Source: Cenococcum geophilum 1.58
Taxonomy: Eukaryota > Ascomycota > Dothideomycetes > Gloniales > Gloniaceae
NCBI GenBank assembly: GCA_001692895.1
Contig: KV748179.1
Location: forward strand, 4,920,668-4,984,667
Length of the DNA: 64,000 nt
Reading direction: 5' to 3'
Position 1 is the first letter of the stretch. Each line of letters starts with the position of its first letter. Below, one piece after another: positions 12,064 through 25,947 of this stretch. Made by a program: the position numbers and the translations under genes. Under the pieces are notes generated by a model. It ran no database searches. It saw only the letters and a list, made by a program, of their open reading frames with translations, and was not told the DNA's origin.

Positions 12064-15000
12064 AATAAGGCAGTATTAGACATGCCTTAGTTATAGGAAT
12101 ACAATCTAAAGATTAATTAGATTATAGGTTAGGTCGATATTAGGGATACTTAATGCCGCAAAATGCGACAATAAGCTAAGTTAGTATAGTACTAAGTTAG
12201 AGCGATATATAAGGAGACTAAGCGAGGCTTAAGTTATATACTAAAGAGATATTATAAGTATAGTAAGAAACTATGGTTACTAGAAAGTAAAAAGCTGTTA
12301 GAGTATATAGCATGGGACTATAAAATAGAATTAGAACTAGGAATAAGTCTAAAGTTCTTTCCAATCTATAAGCTTACTAAAGAAGAAGGTAGAGCATTAA
12401 AAGAGTTTATCTAGGAAAACTTATTAAAGGGATATATTAGACCATCGCAGTTATTAGCAGAATATCTAGTACTGTTTATACTAAAGAAGAATAGCAAACT
12501 AAGGCTATATATTAACTACAGATAGTTAAATAGTATTACCAGAAAGGATAGGTATCCTTTACCCTTAATTAGCGAAATCTAAGATAGAATAGGTAATACG
12601 CAAATCTTTATAAAGATAGATCTAAGATAGGCGTACCATTAGATTAGAATTAAGGAAGGCGACAAATAGAAGGCAGCCTTTAGGTTAAAGGAAGGACTAT
12701 ATAAACTATTAGTTATACAATTCGGGCTTATAAACGCACTAGTAACGTTCTAGAAGCGTATTAATAATATATTAGGAGAATACTTAGACGAATTTATTAT
12801 GGTATATTTCAATAATATTATTATCTACTTAATAACTAAGAAAGAGCACGGGGAATACGTTAAATGGGTCTTAAAGAGACTATAAGAAGAATAGATGCTA
12901 GTAGTAATTAAGAAATACAAGTTCTTCACTAGGAAAACCGATTTTATTAGATTTATTATTAAACTAGGCCAACTTAGTATAGATCTAAAGAAGATTAAGG
13001 CTATAGTGAATTGGTAAGAACTAGAGAATATTACGTAGTTAAAATTATTCCTAGGGTTTTATAATTACTATAGGAGGTTTATAGCGCAGTGGTTAAAGGA
13101 CATTAAGCTATTTACGCGATTAATAAAGAAAGAAAAACTATAGGCATAGGAAAAGGAATAAAGAGAACTCTTTAAAAAAGTTAAAGAGTTGTTTACCTAA
13201 GAGCTAGTTCTTAAGATCTATTAACTAAAACTAGAGACGGTTATAAAAACAGATGCATTAGACTATATACTAGGGGCATACTTTATATAAAAATATTAAG
13301 ATAGATAGCACCTAGTGGCATATTATAGTTAAAAGATAATACTACTAGAGTTAAACTATAACATCTATAATAAGGAGTTATTAGGTATAGTTACAGCACT
13401 AAAAAAATAGAGAGCATTCTTATAAGGCATAGAGAAACTATTTATGGTTAAGATGGATTATAAGAACCTAATAGGATTCCTAATAATAAAGGAACTTAAC
13501 TAAAGATAGATTAGATAGGCAAAGATGCTTATAGAATACTATTTTAAAATTTAGTATACTAAGGGTACAGACAATACGCGGGCAGACGCTTTAAGCCGTA
13601 AAGCTAAACTACAAAATAATAAAAAGCCATTAGGGGCTTTACTGCGAAAAGGCATAGACGGATTAATTAGGTATAATTATCCAAAAATTGTAATAACTTA
13701 AGAAAGTAGTAAACCAGAGAGAGTTTACGAAACACTAAAGAGCTTTTAGGTATAAAGAATTCTAAAAGCACAGCTAAAAGATCTATAGATGGATATATAT
13801 GAAAATTAAGAAGTAAAGTACATCCTAAGAAGTATAGCAGAGCAATTTATGGAAGAATTCCATAAGGGATTAACTTAAGGACACAACGGAGCTATAGGCT
13901 TAGTATTAAGACTCTAAGAGAAGTATATTATTAACGGAATCTAGAGGATAGCTAGGAAGGTCACTAAGGAGTATTTAGATTACTAAAGAAATAAACTAAT
14001 AAGGTATAAGCTATATAGAGGGCTACAACCTATTAAAACACTAGAGAGACCATAGGAGGTTATATTATAGGACTTTATTATTAAGTTACTAAAATTAAAA
14101 AATCCTATTACCGGATAAGATTACGACGTAATCTTAATAATAGTAGACAAACTTATAAAGTAGGGATACTTTATAGCCTATACGGAAGAAATCTTAGTAG
14201 AAGATGTCGCTAGAATCTATATTAAGGAAGTATTCGCAAGATATAGAGTACTAAGTAAGATTATATCGGATAGAGATCTAAGATTTATAGCAGCATTCTA
14301 GGAGGTATTCTTAGCGGAGTAAGGAGTTTAAGTAGTAACTTTTACCGCATATTATTCGCAAACAGACGGTTAAATAGAAAGATTAAATTAGACGCTAGAG
14401 CAGTATCTAAGGTATTATATCAATTATACACAGAATAATTGGGTATCGCTATTACTAATTATATAGTTTACATATAATATAACACCTTAAGAAGAAATAG
14501 GCATATTACTATTTAAGGCAAATTATAGATATAAGCTAAGAACATTATTATTATTACAGTAAGTAAAGAAAACAAGTAGTATAGCTAAAGAAAGAATAAA
14601 GACGTTAATAAATCTTTATATAGACCTTATAGAATTAATAAAGAAAGTATAAAAGAGAATAAAAAGGTANTATAATGCTAAGAGATCTAAGGGACCAGAT
14701 CTTAAGGAGGGAGATAAAGTATAGCTACTATATAAAAATTTTAAGAGTTAACGACCAAGTAAGAAGTTAGACTATATTAGACTAGGATCTTTTAAAATTA
14801 CGTAAAGGATTTTACCGGTTATATTTAAGTTAAACCTACTAGCCAAAATAAAGATCTACCCTATATAATATATTATAATGCTAGAGCCAGTATATGGGAA
14901 TATTAAGCTACTAGTTTATAAAGTAGACACGTATAAAGAATAAGAAGAAAATAAATAATAAGTTTCGAAGATCGTTAGTTATAAGGACGTTAACAATAAA

Positions 15001-15830
15001 ATATAGTATAAGGTTAAGTAGATAGGCTATACTAAGACTACCTAGGAGCTATTAGAGAATTTAAAGAACGCTATAGGAAAGGTATAGGAGTATTAGAAGA
15101 AATTAGGTTAGGCAGTATTAATAAAGAAGGATTGCTAAAGAACGAGTTACCTAAGGGGGACCTAAGAAGAGCAGTTGCTAAGCTACTCAGATCTATTTCC
15201 TTTTCTATTAAAAGAGAATCCGTTCTTTAATTACTAAGTTCCTATAAACCTTATTTTATAAGTTTCTACTCCTTAAAATATACCTTTTTATGAACCTTCT
15301 TAAGACGAAGCAAATAAGTAAATGCCGCGATCTGGGTATTTAGGGCCTTCTATTCCGTATTACGAGAACGTTCTAACTTAGTAAGGGCTTAAGATAGTTC
15401 ACTATCTAGCTACGCAGCAGCAGATTAAATACAAGACCCTAAGACAAATTAATTAGGGAACTAGACGACTATTAAGAGTAATAGGTTATATATATTTAGT
15501 ATTAGAGGTAAAGCAAACGTCGCAAGACGAATAAATATTCGCTTTAGTGTACTCTAAGCAAGAGGACGGTTATTGCGAAGATGGGTTTACTAACGCAATA
15601 TAAACTAACCCCTCTTTTAAACAGCGAGAATATAGAGACGGCATAATCTTACTAAGAGATAATATCGCAGCAATAGTGTAAGCACGACGTTAGGTGTATA
15701 AAGAAGAAATTACTTTAGGTATAATAAGCAATAATATTAACCAAATTAATTAGACGGATATTATACCTCTAGTAAATAACTTAAAGATGTTTTAAATCTT
15801 TAAGGACGAAGATAAAGAGGAGGGAGATAG

Positions 15831-16255
15831 TGTTACGGACGCTTTAAGTACAATATTATAACTACTTAAAGAAAAGACGAAAGAAGCTAGTTAGTTAATT
15901 TAGGTATAGTTTAGAATAAAGCTAATAGAACTATATAACGAGGAATAGTAACTAAGGTTATATAATATGCTATGTATTAAACGGGAGGAATGGGAGGAAC
16001 TTATATACCCTATATATAAGACGTATATTATATATAAGAAGGATTTTATAAGAGTACGGTTATATATTTAAGGACCCTTAATCCCTACCTAGATAGTTCC
16101 TTCCTTGTAGTGATTCTTAGAATATAATTAGAGTTAATCTATTAGGTAACCACTCCACCAGTTATTATTCGTTATTGACTTTTATACTTATATTTTCTAC
16201 ACACCTAGCCTAATAATAGGACCTACCGTAGTCCTTACTACAAGGTTCCGTTATA
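15831..16255 (+). repeat. 3' LTR of Gyp-C
   Basis: 425 bp, TGTTACGGACGC to CCGTTATA (final CA changed to TA). Preceded by the polypurine tract. Immediately followed by the TAGGG duplication. Confidence 0.9.
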
Positions 16256-16287
16256 TAGGGTACTTTTAATTCTTTTTTTAATTTAGG

Positions 16288-16335
<48 letters not shown>

Positions 16336-16630
16336 AATAGTGTATAATATACTAGGTGCTTTAGGTTAACTCTTAACTTATTTTTATCTTTAAGTTTAAA
16401 CCTCTATTATATTAATCTAAACGTTATAACTTTATTCGCGGGTACTAAGATTTATCTTTTACTTCTCTAGTCCTCGAATTATTCCTTTAGATCCTTTAAT
16501 ATTATAATTAAGGCTCCCTTAATATAACTTATAGCCTTTTCCGTAATAGGGTAGTCTTAAATAACTTATTTATTTAACTATATATAGAAATCTTTCTACT
16601 TATTATTATATTATTACCTATATTACTTTC
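16256..16630 (-). mobile_element. Gyp-A fragment 2
   Basis: Continues Gyp-A after the Gyp-C insertion; colinear with Gyp-B near 27,710-28,080. Begins with a TA dinucleotide run at about 16,292-16,330. It ends at the CTTTC target duplication (16,626-16,630) of Gyp-B and resumes at 30,761. Confidence 0.75.
16292..16330. repeat. (TA)n microsatellite
   Basis: About 19 uninterrupted TA units inside Gyp-A. The matching place in Gyp-B (about 27,740-27,790) has only a broken TA/TATATT stretch, so the run has grown in this copy. Confidence 0.9.
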
Positions 16631-17053
16631 TGTAACGGAACCTTGTAGCAAGTACTACGGTAGGCTTATTAATAGGCTAGGTATATAGGTAATATAAATT
16701 AAAGTTAACAACGTAATAATAACTAGTGGAGTAGTTGCCTAATAGATTAACTCTAATTATATTCTAAGAATTATTATAAGGAAGGAACTATCTAGGTAGG
16801 GACTAAGGGTCCTTAAATATATAACCGTACTCCTATAAAATCCTTCTTATATATAATATACATGTTATATATATTATACGTACATTCCCTTTATACACTG
16901 CGTATACTGCGTATAACGTTATATAACCTTAGCTACTATTCCTTATTATATAGCTCTATCGGCTCTATCTTAAACCGTGCTTAAATTAACTAACTAGCTT
17001 CTTTTAACTCTTCTCTAAGTAGTTATAATATTGTACTTAAAGCGTCTATAACA
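16631..17053 (-). repeat. 3' LTR of Gyp-B (left side)
   Basis: 423 bp reverse-complement copy of the Gyp-C LTR: begins TGTAACGGAACC and ends GTCTATAACA. Followed by the reverse complement of the polypurine tract (CTATCCCCCTCCTTTTTATC). Confidence 0.88.
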
Positions 17054-17121
17054 CTATCCCCCTCCTTTTTATCTTTGTCCTTAAAGATTTAAAATATCTC
17101 TAAGTTGTTTACTAGAGGTAT

Positions 17122-17328
17122 TGTCGGGAATAAGGCAAGTTGCCGTCACGTACGGCAAACTGCCGTCACGTGATGGCAAGTTGCCATCACGTGTCGCCGC
17201 GGCACTAGTGTGGCGAGGAGCCTTAAGTTCCTCGCCCTTCCTTATTCCAATTAATAAGCTTTATTAACCAACATCACTGTAACCTACTCAAGTAGTCGTT
17301 ATTAGTAAGTCACCCTATGTGACCAATA
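17122..17328 (+). repeat. Solo LTR of the Copia family in Gyp-B
   Basis: 207 bp, TGTCGGGAATAAGG to GACCAATA, with a perfect 5-bp TSD GGTAT at 17,117-17,121 and 17,329-17,333. The empty site is visible in Gyp-C near 15,755-15,775, on the other strand, so both boundaries are exact. No internal Copia sequence is present: LTR-LTR recombination removed it. Confidence 0.9.
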
Positions 17329-19881
17329 GGTATAATATCCGTTTAATTAATTTAATTAATATTATTACTTATTATACCTAAAGCTCTTTCTTCTTTATAG
17401 GCGCAATGTTATACTTATACTGTTGCTGCGATATTATCTTTTAGTGAGATTGTACTATTTCCGTATTCTTACTGTTTGAAAAAGGGGTTGGTTTATATTA
17501 CGTTGGCGAACCTATCTTTGCGATAACTATTTTTTTTACTTAAAGTGCACTATAGCAAATATTTATTTGTCCTATAATGTTTGCTTTATCTCTAACGCTA
17601 AATATACGCGGCCTATTATTCTTAATAGTTGTCTAGTTCCCTAATTAATTAATTTTAGGGTTTTATATTTAATCTACTGCTATATAGCTAGATAGTAAAC
17701 TATCTTAAGCCCTTACTAAGTTAGAATGTTCTTATAATGTAGAGTAGAAGGCCCTTAAAGCCTATATTACGGCGTCCGCTTAGTTACTCTATTTTAAAAG
17801 GGTTTATAAAAAGGTCCGTTTTAAGAAGTAGAAACTTATAGAATAAGGTCTATAAGAACTTAGTAATAAAAAAACAGATTCTTCTCTAACTAAGAAGGAA
17901 ATAGGTCTAAGTAGTTCGGCAACTGCTCTTCTTAGGTCCCCCTTAAGTAACTTATTTTTTAGCGATCCTTTTTTATTAATGCTGTCTAACCTAATCTCTT
18001 TTAATACTCCTATACCTTTTTTATAGCGTTCTTTAGGTTCTCTAATAGCTTCTAGGTAGTTTTATTATAGCCTATTTACTTTACCTTATACTATATTTTG
18101 TTATTAATATCCTTATAATTAATAACCTTTAAAACTTACTATTTGTTCTCTTCTTATCCTTTATATATATCTGCCTTATAAACCAGTAGCTTAATATTCC
18201 TATATACTAGTTCTAGTATCGTAATATACTGTATAGGGTAGATCTTTATTTTGGCTAGTAGGTTTAACTTAAACGTAACTAGTAAAATCCTTTATTTAAT
18301 TTTAAAAGGTCCTAGTCTAATATAGTCTAACTTCTTACTTAGTTGTTAACTCTTAAAAATTTTATATAGTAGCTATACTTTATCTCCCTCCTTAAGATCT
18401 AGTCCCTTAAATCTCTTAGCATTATAGTACCTTTTTATTCTTTTCTATACTTTTTTTACTAATTTTATAAGGTCTATATAAAGATTTATTAATGTCTTTA
18501 TTCTTTCTTTAGCTATACTACTTATTTTCTTTACTTATTATAGTAACAACGATATTTTTAGCTTATATCTATAATTTGCCTTAAATAGTAATATGCCTAT
18601 TCTTTCTTATAGTGTTGCGTTATATATAAACTATATAACTAGTAATAATAATACCTAATTATTCTATGCGTAATTAATATAATGTTTTAGATACTATTCT
18701 AGTGTCTAATTTAGTCTTTCTATTTAACCGTCTATCTGCGGATAATATATGGTAGAAGTTACTGCTTTAACTCCTTATTCCACTAAAAATACCTTTTAGA
18801 ATACTACTATAAATCTTAAATCTCTATCTAATATAATTTTATTTAGTACTCTATATTTTATAAACACTTCTTTAATATAGATTCTAGTAATATCTTCTGC
18901 TAATATTTCTTCTGTGCATGCTATAAAGTATCCCCACTTTATAAGCTTATCTACTATTACTAAGATTATATTATAATCTTATCTAATAATAGGGTCTTTT
19001 AACTTTAGTAACTTAATAATAAAGTCCTATAATATAACCTCCTATAGTCTCTCTAGTATTTTAATAGGTTATAGCCCTCTATATAGCTTATACCTTATTG
19101 GTTTATTTCTTTAGTAATCTAGATATTTTTTTATAACTTTTTACGCTAAGCCCTAGATTTTATTAATAATGTACTCCTCTTAGAGTCTTAACACTAAGCC
19201 TATAGCTCCATTATATCCTTAAGTTATTCCCTTATAAAAATCTTCTATAAAATACTCCGCTATGCTTCTTAGGATATACTTTACCTCTCTATACTTATAT
19301 AATATTTCTTCTTCTAGATATTCTAACTATTCTTCTAGTTATACTTTAAAAATCCTTTATACCTAAAAGCTTTTTAGTAACTCGTAAACTCTATCTAGTT
19401 CCTCTTAAGTTATTATAATTTTTAGATAACTATACCTAATTAGTTTATCTATATCTTTTTACAGTAAAGCCCCTAATAGCTTTTTATTGTTTTGCAGTTT
19501 AGCCTTTTAACTTAAAGCGTCTGCTTATATATTATCTATACCCCTAATATACTAAATCTTAAAATAGTATTCTATAAGTATCTCTGTCTATCTAACCTAT
19601 CTTTAATTAAGTTCCTTTATTATTAGGAATCCTATTAGGTTCTTATAATCCGTCTTAACTATAAATAGTTTCTCTATACCTTATAAGAATACTTTCTATT
19701 TTTTTAGTACTGCTACTATACCTAATAACTCCTTATTATAGATGTTATAGTTTAACTCTAGTAGTATTATCTTCCGACTATAGTATACCACTAGGTGCTA
19801 TCTATTTTAATATTTTTATATAAAGTACGCCCCTAGTATAAAGTCTAATATATTCGTTTTTATAACCGTTTCTAATCCTAG

Positions 19882-20078
19882 TGTCGGGAATAAGGCAATT
19901 TGCCGTCACGTACGGCAAACTGCCGTCACGTGATGGCAAGTTGCCATCACGTGTCGCCGCGGCACTAGCGTGGCGAGGAGCCTTAAGCTCCTCGCCCTTC
20001 CTCATTCTAATTAAAATAAGCTTTTCCATCACTGTATCTACTTAAGTAGTATTGGTGATTTCCCCTGTATTACTAATA
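19882..20078 (+). repeat. 5' LTR of Copia-2
   Basis: 197 bp, TGTCGGGAATAAGG to TACTAATA. Differs from the 3' LTR at roughly a dozen positions, all transitions by my reading. Contains repeated TGCCGTCACGT / TGCCATCACGT units that are partly palindromic. Confidence 0.92.
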
Positions 20079-23000
20079 CTAATTAGTAGTTGAATATACA
20101 GTCAACTATAGAGCAGCTAGGTTTTTGAATAGAAGAGATAGTCTCGTATAGGGGTGCTATATGCGCTTATATGGAATAGATCCCGGCGATACCGTGCTAC
20201 CTTAGACTTACGGAAAACTAGTAATAGAAGTGTTACTGAGTACTAGGAGATACTAAGTTGCGTCTATTATATAGAACAACCGCGTTTACGAAGATTTAGT
20301 TAAGTACTTTAGGTTAAAAGTATTACTAAACCTAAGGTCCTAAGTTAACGTCTAAAACGCGTTAAATAATATCTTAAATTGCCTACCTCTTAATAGCAAA
20401 CCTACGAGATCCTATAAAACCGAAAATCCTACCTACCTTTGACGTATGATACCCCGTTAATTTTATACCTACTATGGCGTTAACCTACCTAAAGAAGTAT
20501 AAGGAAGATATTAACCTAAAGATATAGAATAAAGCTATAATTAACCTTATAAACGCTAATAAACAAGACTTAAATGGATTTTTATTATACTGTATAGCAT
20601 ATTATAAGGACAGTAAATATAATAATACCGCGCTATGGGAATGTATAAAGGAGGACTTTGTTAAATGGATAAAGGAAATATAGGCCCCTATAAATAAGGA
20701 TATCGTATAGGACTTCTGTAACTTCCTTTAGGAGAATAGAGTATTTGTCCCTAAGGACGGGGGTATTTTTAGAGATAACATTTAGGAGTAGGTTCTTAAC
20801 GTAAAAAAAGAGCACGAATGGACTATATAAGAGATTAAGCACTAACTACGCACTATAAGGAAGCTTAACTTATAATGGAATCTAAGTAATATACTACAAG
20901 AGACGCGTTCTAATTCCATTGCTTTAGGCACGAGTTCTTCCATTTTATATCTATTGCCTCTACCTCTATCTTTAGTTCCCTAGAATCTACTAATTTAACC
21001 TATAACTTTAACTACTGCCTCTTAATATAAGTAAGTATAAAATCCCCTTGCTTTGCGATTTACTAACCTTTAGACTCTACCGACTAGACCTATATCCCTA
21101 CTATAGCCTATAATATAACTCCTACCTTCTCTATCTTAATCTTAAATTAGAGGTAGTTTAAAATTGCTTATAGAGCTTACGAAGCTCTATTTGGATTAGG
21201 AGAAGAAGTTTAGTAGGGAATTATACGATGTTCTTAATTCGAAACTATGTATCTTCTATAACTGTTACTAGAAGGTAGGAATAGAGTCTAATTAATACTA
21301 TAACGCCTATTCCGTTATGCTTAAGGGCCGAGCTAGTACCTTCTATTATAATTGTTTAGTAGGAAAAGGATATAATTTTAACTATATAATATATAAGTTA
21401 AGATACTACTTTAAAATAAAAGAGAATAAGTAGTAGTATATGTTAGAATAGAGAGAGACTACCTTTTTAAGGATTATTGCTACAAACCCAGGTGTCCCTT
21501 GGCTTAATTATCTTTAAAAGCTCTTTAATTAACTTTAGATAATTTAGCGTAGTTTATCCAAATTATATTAAGAGGACTTTAGCCTACGTGATTAAGTTAT
21601 TAGTGTATATTAAGGTATTAAAGAATATAACCTTGCTCTCTTTAATCCTGTAAATACTTATAAAGGAGTATATACTTAATTAAGATCTTTTATTAGCACC
21701 GCTCTATGCTCTTAAGAAGTATAGTAATTTAACGCCTAACTCTAACCTACTTTAATTGACCCGCCCGACTAATATGATTATAACTAGACTGATCGAATAT
21801 ATAGTGGCCGGGGTAGGTAATACAGCAGAGGGTATAATTAACGACTATAAGGTAAAGGTGGAGGTCCTTATAGAGGTTTATTTCGAAGTAATTGCTAGAA
21901 GAAGTGCTACGTTTATAAGAAACCGAATTACTAGTTAACTAGGTATTCTCTTAATAAATGAAAGGAGGTATATAATAAGTTCCGCCAGAGTATAAGAAAC
22001 GTTAGAAATTATAAGGTTACTATAGCCTACTTCTAAAGCTTTCTAGTTTAATATAAAGGCGTAGAAGATCTTAAGGGTAAGGTTAATAAGGCCGAATAGC
22101 TCCTTATAGATATGGAAATTAAGGAGTACTTACCTGACCAATACTTTACTAAATATAGTGAGGTAAATAGTATATAAACCGTCACTATTCTTAATAACCA
22201 ATCTATGCTCTATTTTACTATGAAGTTAGATATCTTTAATAAGCCAAGGGAGAGTTCCACGTTCTCCTTTAATAACAGATACTCGGCGAACGTCTTCTAT
22301 GGTATTATACCAGATACTAAAGCCACAGGAGTATCTATAGTAGGAGAACCTTAAATTCGAGCCCTTTAGCAGCTTAATAGCTCTATTTAGATTAACTATT
22401 TAACGGTAGGCTAACACACGATTCGTTTTAGTAAGGGTACTGCAATCTCTATTAGCACAGTTAGGGTCTAAACCCCCTTAGGGTACATTACCTTTTACGT
22501 TGTTCCTATAAATACCCTATTTCTATTTTACATTAGAGATATAGATAAATTAGGTGTTAAGCTTAATAACCTTAAGAATATACTCATTTAGGGAGATAAT
22601 TAGGTGCCCGTTATACGCAAGTAGGGTTACCCCTAGTTACTCCTTTATTAACTAGAAAAGAGTGTTGCTTAGAGCTATTTAACTAAGTTAGAGTTACGTT
22701 AACTATACCGTTGTTTTGGCCACCTATCCATTTACTAATTGCTTAGGGTTCTTTAGCAGGTAGGCCATAAAGTTAAGGTTAAGGCAATTAAGTATCTTAT
22801 AAAGTACTACTATTAATGCTAAATGAACCAGAAGTCCCCTGGCTAATTTAAGTTTACCCTTAAAGATAACTATAACTTTAACTTCTATATTATTATTAAC
22901 GTTATATATCTTAGCGGCAAGCTAGTACTCTAAGTTATTAACTTCTTAACCTTCTTCTAAGCCGCACAATTTTTAAAGGATATATTAGCTAGGAACGCAT

Positions 23001-25750
23001 AGGATACCCTTTAATTATGCTAGATTAATGTTTACCTAGGACCCCCTAATTAAATCGTCTATAACGTAGGAAAGAACTTCTTATTTATAGAGTTTTAACA
23101 ATAGATAAAGGTAATAGCAATTAAGGTTAAGGAAGTCCCTATTAAGGTATATAATAGTATTAGAAAAGTAAAACGATATTACGCGCTATTACGCCGCGTA
23201 TATAAGATTATCTCTTTAGAACTAGAGAACGCTAGCGAAGAACTTACCTTATAAATAGCTGTTAAAGCTATTAATAATTCTACCGGCTCGGATAGACTCG
23301 TACCTATATTACTAGTCCTTAGCGCCTACCCTTAAATAACTAATAATTCTTTACTATCTCCCTCCGTTGTATAATAAGCTAAGGCTATTCGTAAGGTAAT
23401 AAAGGAGGTACGACGTCTCTACGTTATACGCTAGGTTAATAATGTACTAGGAATGAGAAATGGCCCAAATACCTTAACTACGCTCGATCTGCCACTTTAG
23501 TCTAAGGTACGCGTATGGCGTAAAAAGGGAGAATAGTTAGGCCCACATTAACTTATACTATTTAGATGCCTTATAGACCTACTTAATTCCGTTTAACTGT
23601 TATTAATCCTTACTACAAAGATAATAGTTCTAAGCCTTTGTAGGATACTATAGAAAATACCCTAAAGAAAAGCCACGATTAATATGCTCTAGAAGGCAAC
23701 CATAATCCTAATATAATTATAGTAGATACGCCGCAACTACGACGCGGTAGAGGTCGCCTAAAGGGATTACGAAATCGCCAATATCTTATTAATTTTAAAG
23801 AGCAATTTATTGCCGCTATTAAGAATAGAGTTAAGCTATTAATGGCCTTTATAATAGCTAAGGAAAAGGCTAACTTTAAACTTGTAAAATAGCTCTAAAA
23901 GGAAGGTCGTATTATAACTCCAGGAGCTCCTTTCTAAGTATCCGATAAGTAGGAGATCGATAGTCTTATTGTAAGAGGGGTCTTTAAATTTAAGAAGTAT
24001 AACCCTACTAAGTTTAATAAAGTTCGCATCTTTAAGTTAAAAATAGTTAATAAGATTAAAGGTAAAGCTACTAACGCCCTATTTAAGAAATTAAGGCTTA
24101 TTATCTAAGGCTATAATAACAATAGTAAGGAGGTAATTCTTATATAATCTCCTATAATTTAACGAGCCAGTTAGCAAGTTATTATTGCACTAGCTCCCTC
24201 CCTAATAAAGAATAAAATGGCAGTCTATCTATAAGATATTACTTAGGCCTATACCTAATTAGAGATATACCTTTAGCGCTTAATATTAGTATACCTTCTA
24301 GAGTAAATTCGCCACCAATACTCCGAAGATATAATTATAGTTATACTTAAGCCATTATATAGAATTATAGAGGCAGGAACTCACTAGTGGGCTACCTATA
24401 GTAAGCACTATAAAGAGAAGCTTTTAATAACTACTTCTATATTTAATCTATGCTTCCTTATTACAACTACGGGAACTCTATTTAGAATTATTGGCATACA
24501 AACTAATAATATAATTATCTTAGGAGATGACCAATTCTTAGCTCTTAAAGAAGATAAGCTAGTAAAGGTAAATCTTATAGTAAAGCCAAAGGAAAAGCTT
24601 AATTTGATAACACTATTACTCTTTAATAGATATGTCCTCTCCCTAAATAAGGATTCCATTGCTTTGTGCTAGAAGGGTTAAGGTAAGAAGATTAATATTA
24701 TTAACGTTAATTCTCTAAAATAAGGATATGTAGAGTAACGCGCTTGTGAAGCTTATATTGCTTCTATCTATTAACCTAAGGCTTTATTTAATCTCTCTGT
24801 TGCCACTTAATACTAGAAACCAACTAAGAATAATATCCTTACCCTAAATAAGTATCTCTTTTAGTAAATAAACCATCTTAACCGGGGACTACTTTATATG
24901 CCTATTAATCTTCCTACTGCTAAGCTCTTTGTATTTATTAATAGATTATTTATAAATAATAAAGATTTTAGCTCCTAGCTAAGATATAAAATTATTATCG
25001 CGAATAAATCTACCGGAGAGAATAACTTTATAATCTATAGCAATCTTATCTATTAGAGCTTAACTAAGAGTAAGCGCGTTACTTAAAGTATTTTAGCGTT
25101 AGAGATATATAGAATAGTTAGCAGAGTTAATATAGTAATTATAATTAGAACTACCCTAAAGATAATTATAGATTAACTTAAACTTCCCGTTATCCCTATA
25201 ATTGTGTATACTAACTTATACTCCCTTTATAAGTGCTTAGTTAAGCTTAGTACTATAAAGGAGAAGCGCCTTATAATTAATATTATAGCACTTTATTAAT
25301 CCTACAAACGGCGAAAACTCTTTAAGATTTAATGGATTAATGGTTAAAATAACCTAGTAGATATAATAACGAAGGTAAACCTAAATAAGGCTTTAGAAAC
25401 GTTTATTAATATAAATACTTTACGTGTATAAGTTAAAGGTTAGGTTAAAAGGGAGTAAGAGTATAACGCTCTATAGACCCTGATTTTAACCAGCTAATTA
25501 GGATTTTCCATACCTAGTATAGAAAATTACTATTGGCTTGCTTATAGCTAGCGCCTTAGCGGCCCTAACGGCCCTAACATAATATCTACCTATAATTCCT
25601 TAGTAAGAAAGTACTACGTGCTAAGAGGCAAATTTTGGGATAGCGAGACTTATATTATAATGGTAATAGTAAGTAAGGAGGATCTATATTTGTTATAATA
25701 GTTAAGTAGTATTTATATATAGAGGGCAACTACAAAAGAAGAGTTGCCAG

Positions 25751-25947
25751 TGTTGGGAATAAGGCAATTTGCCGTCACGTACGGCAAACTGCCGTCACGT
25801 GATGGCAAGTTGCCATCACGTGTCGCCGCGGCACTAGCGTGGCGAGGAGCCTTAAGCTCCTCGCCTTTTCTCATTCTAATCAAAATAAGCTTTTCCATCA
25901 CTGTATCTACTCGAGTAGTATTAGTGATTTCCCCTATGTTACCAACA
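25751..25947 (+). repeat. 3' LTR of Copia-2
   Basis: 197 bp, TGTTGGGAATAAGG to ACCAACA; intact TG...CA ends, followed directly by the CCTAG target duplication and resumed Gyp-B sequence. Confidence 0.92.

Larger units (their letters stand above)
7293..16255 (+). mobile_element. Gyp-C: complete Ty3/gypsy retrotransposon (decayed)
   Basis: Bounded by two 425-bp LTRs and a perfect 5-bp TSD, TAGGG, at 7,288-7,292 and 16,256-16,260. Gag begins at ATG 7,762 (MPPKAATITPLTAATT) and runs to about 9,000. Reading through stops shows reverse transcriptase around 12,400-13,000, where the YLDD box has decayed to YFNN, RNase H around 13,200-13,600, and a DDE integrase around 13,900-14,560 with the landmarks VDK, SDRD and QTDG. 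The order protease, RT, RNase H, integrase defines gypsy. A polypurine tract (AAAGAGGAGGGAGATAG) abuts the 3' LTR. Stops are overwhelmingly TAA/TAG, as expected from RIP of CAA/CAG. Gyp-C contains a LINE fragment at 11,070-12,063. Inserted in Gyp-A; same family as Gyp-A and Gyp-B. Confidence 0.9.
19882..25947 (+). mobile_element. Copia-2: complete Ty1/Copia retrotransposon (decayed)
   Basis: 6,066 bp between a perfect TSD CCTAG (19,877-19,881 and 25,948-25,952), with two 197-bp LTRs. The host Gyp-B reads straight across the join. Reading through stops gives gag (about 20,470-21,950, ending in a decayed CCHC knuckle KKCYVYKKPNY), a protease region, integrase (zinc-binding LIKYYYQC near 22,790; core to about 23,500 with GKV-type RRVYKIISLELENA), reverse transcriptase (about 23,880-24,700; Q-x-DD box now IQTNNIIIL near 24,500) and RNase H (about 24,750-25,440; ENNFIIYSNLIY). 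Integrase before RT defines Copia. Stops are TAA/TAG. Nothing here is expected to be functional. Confidence 0.92.
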
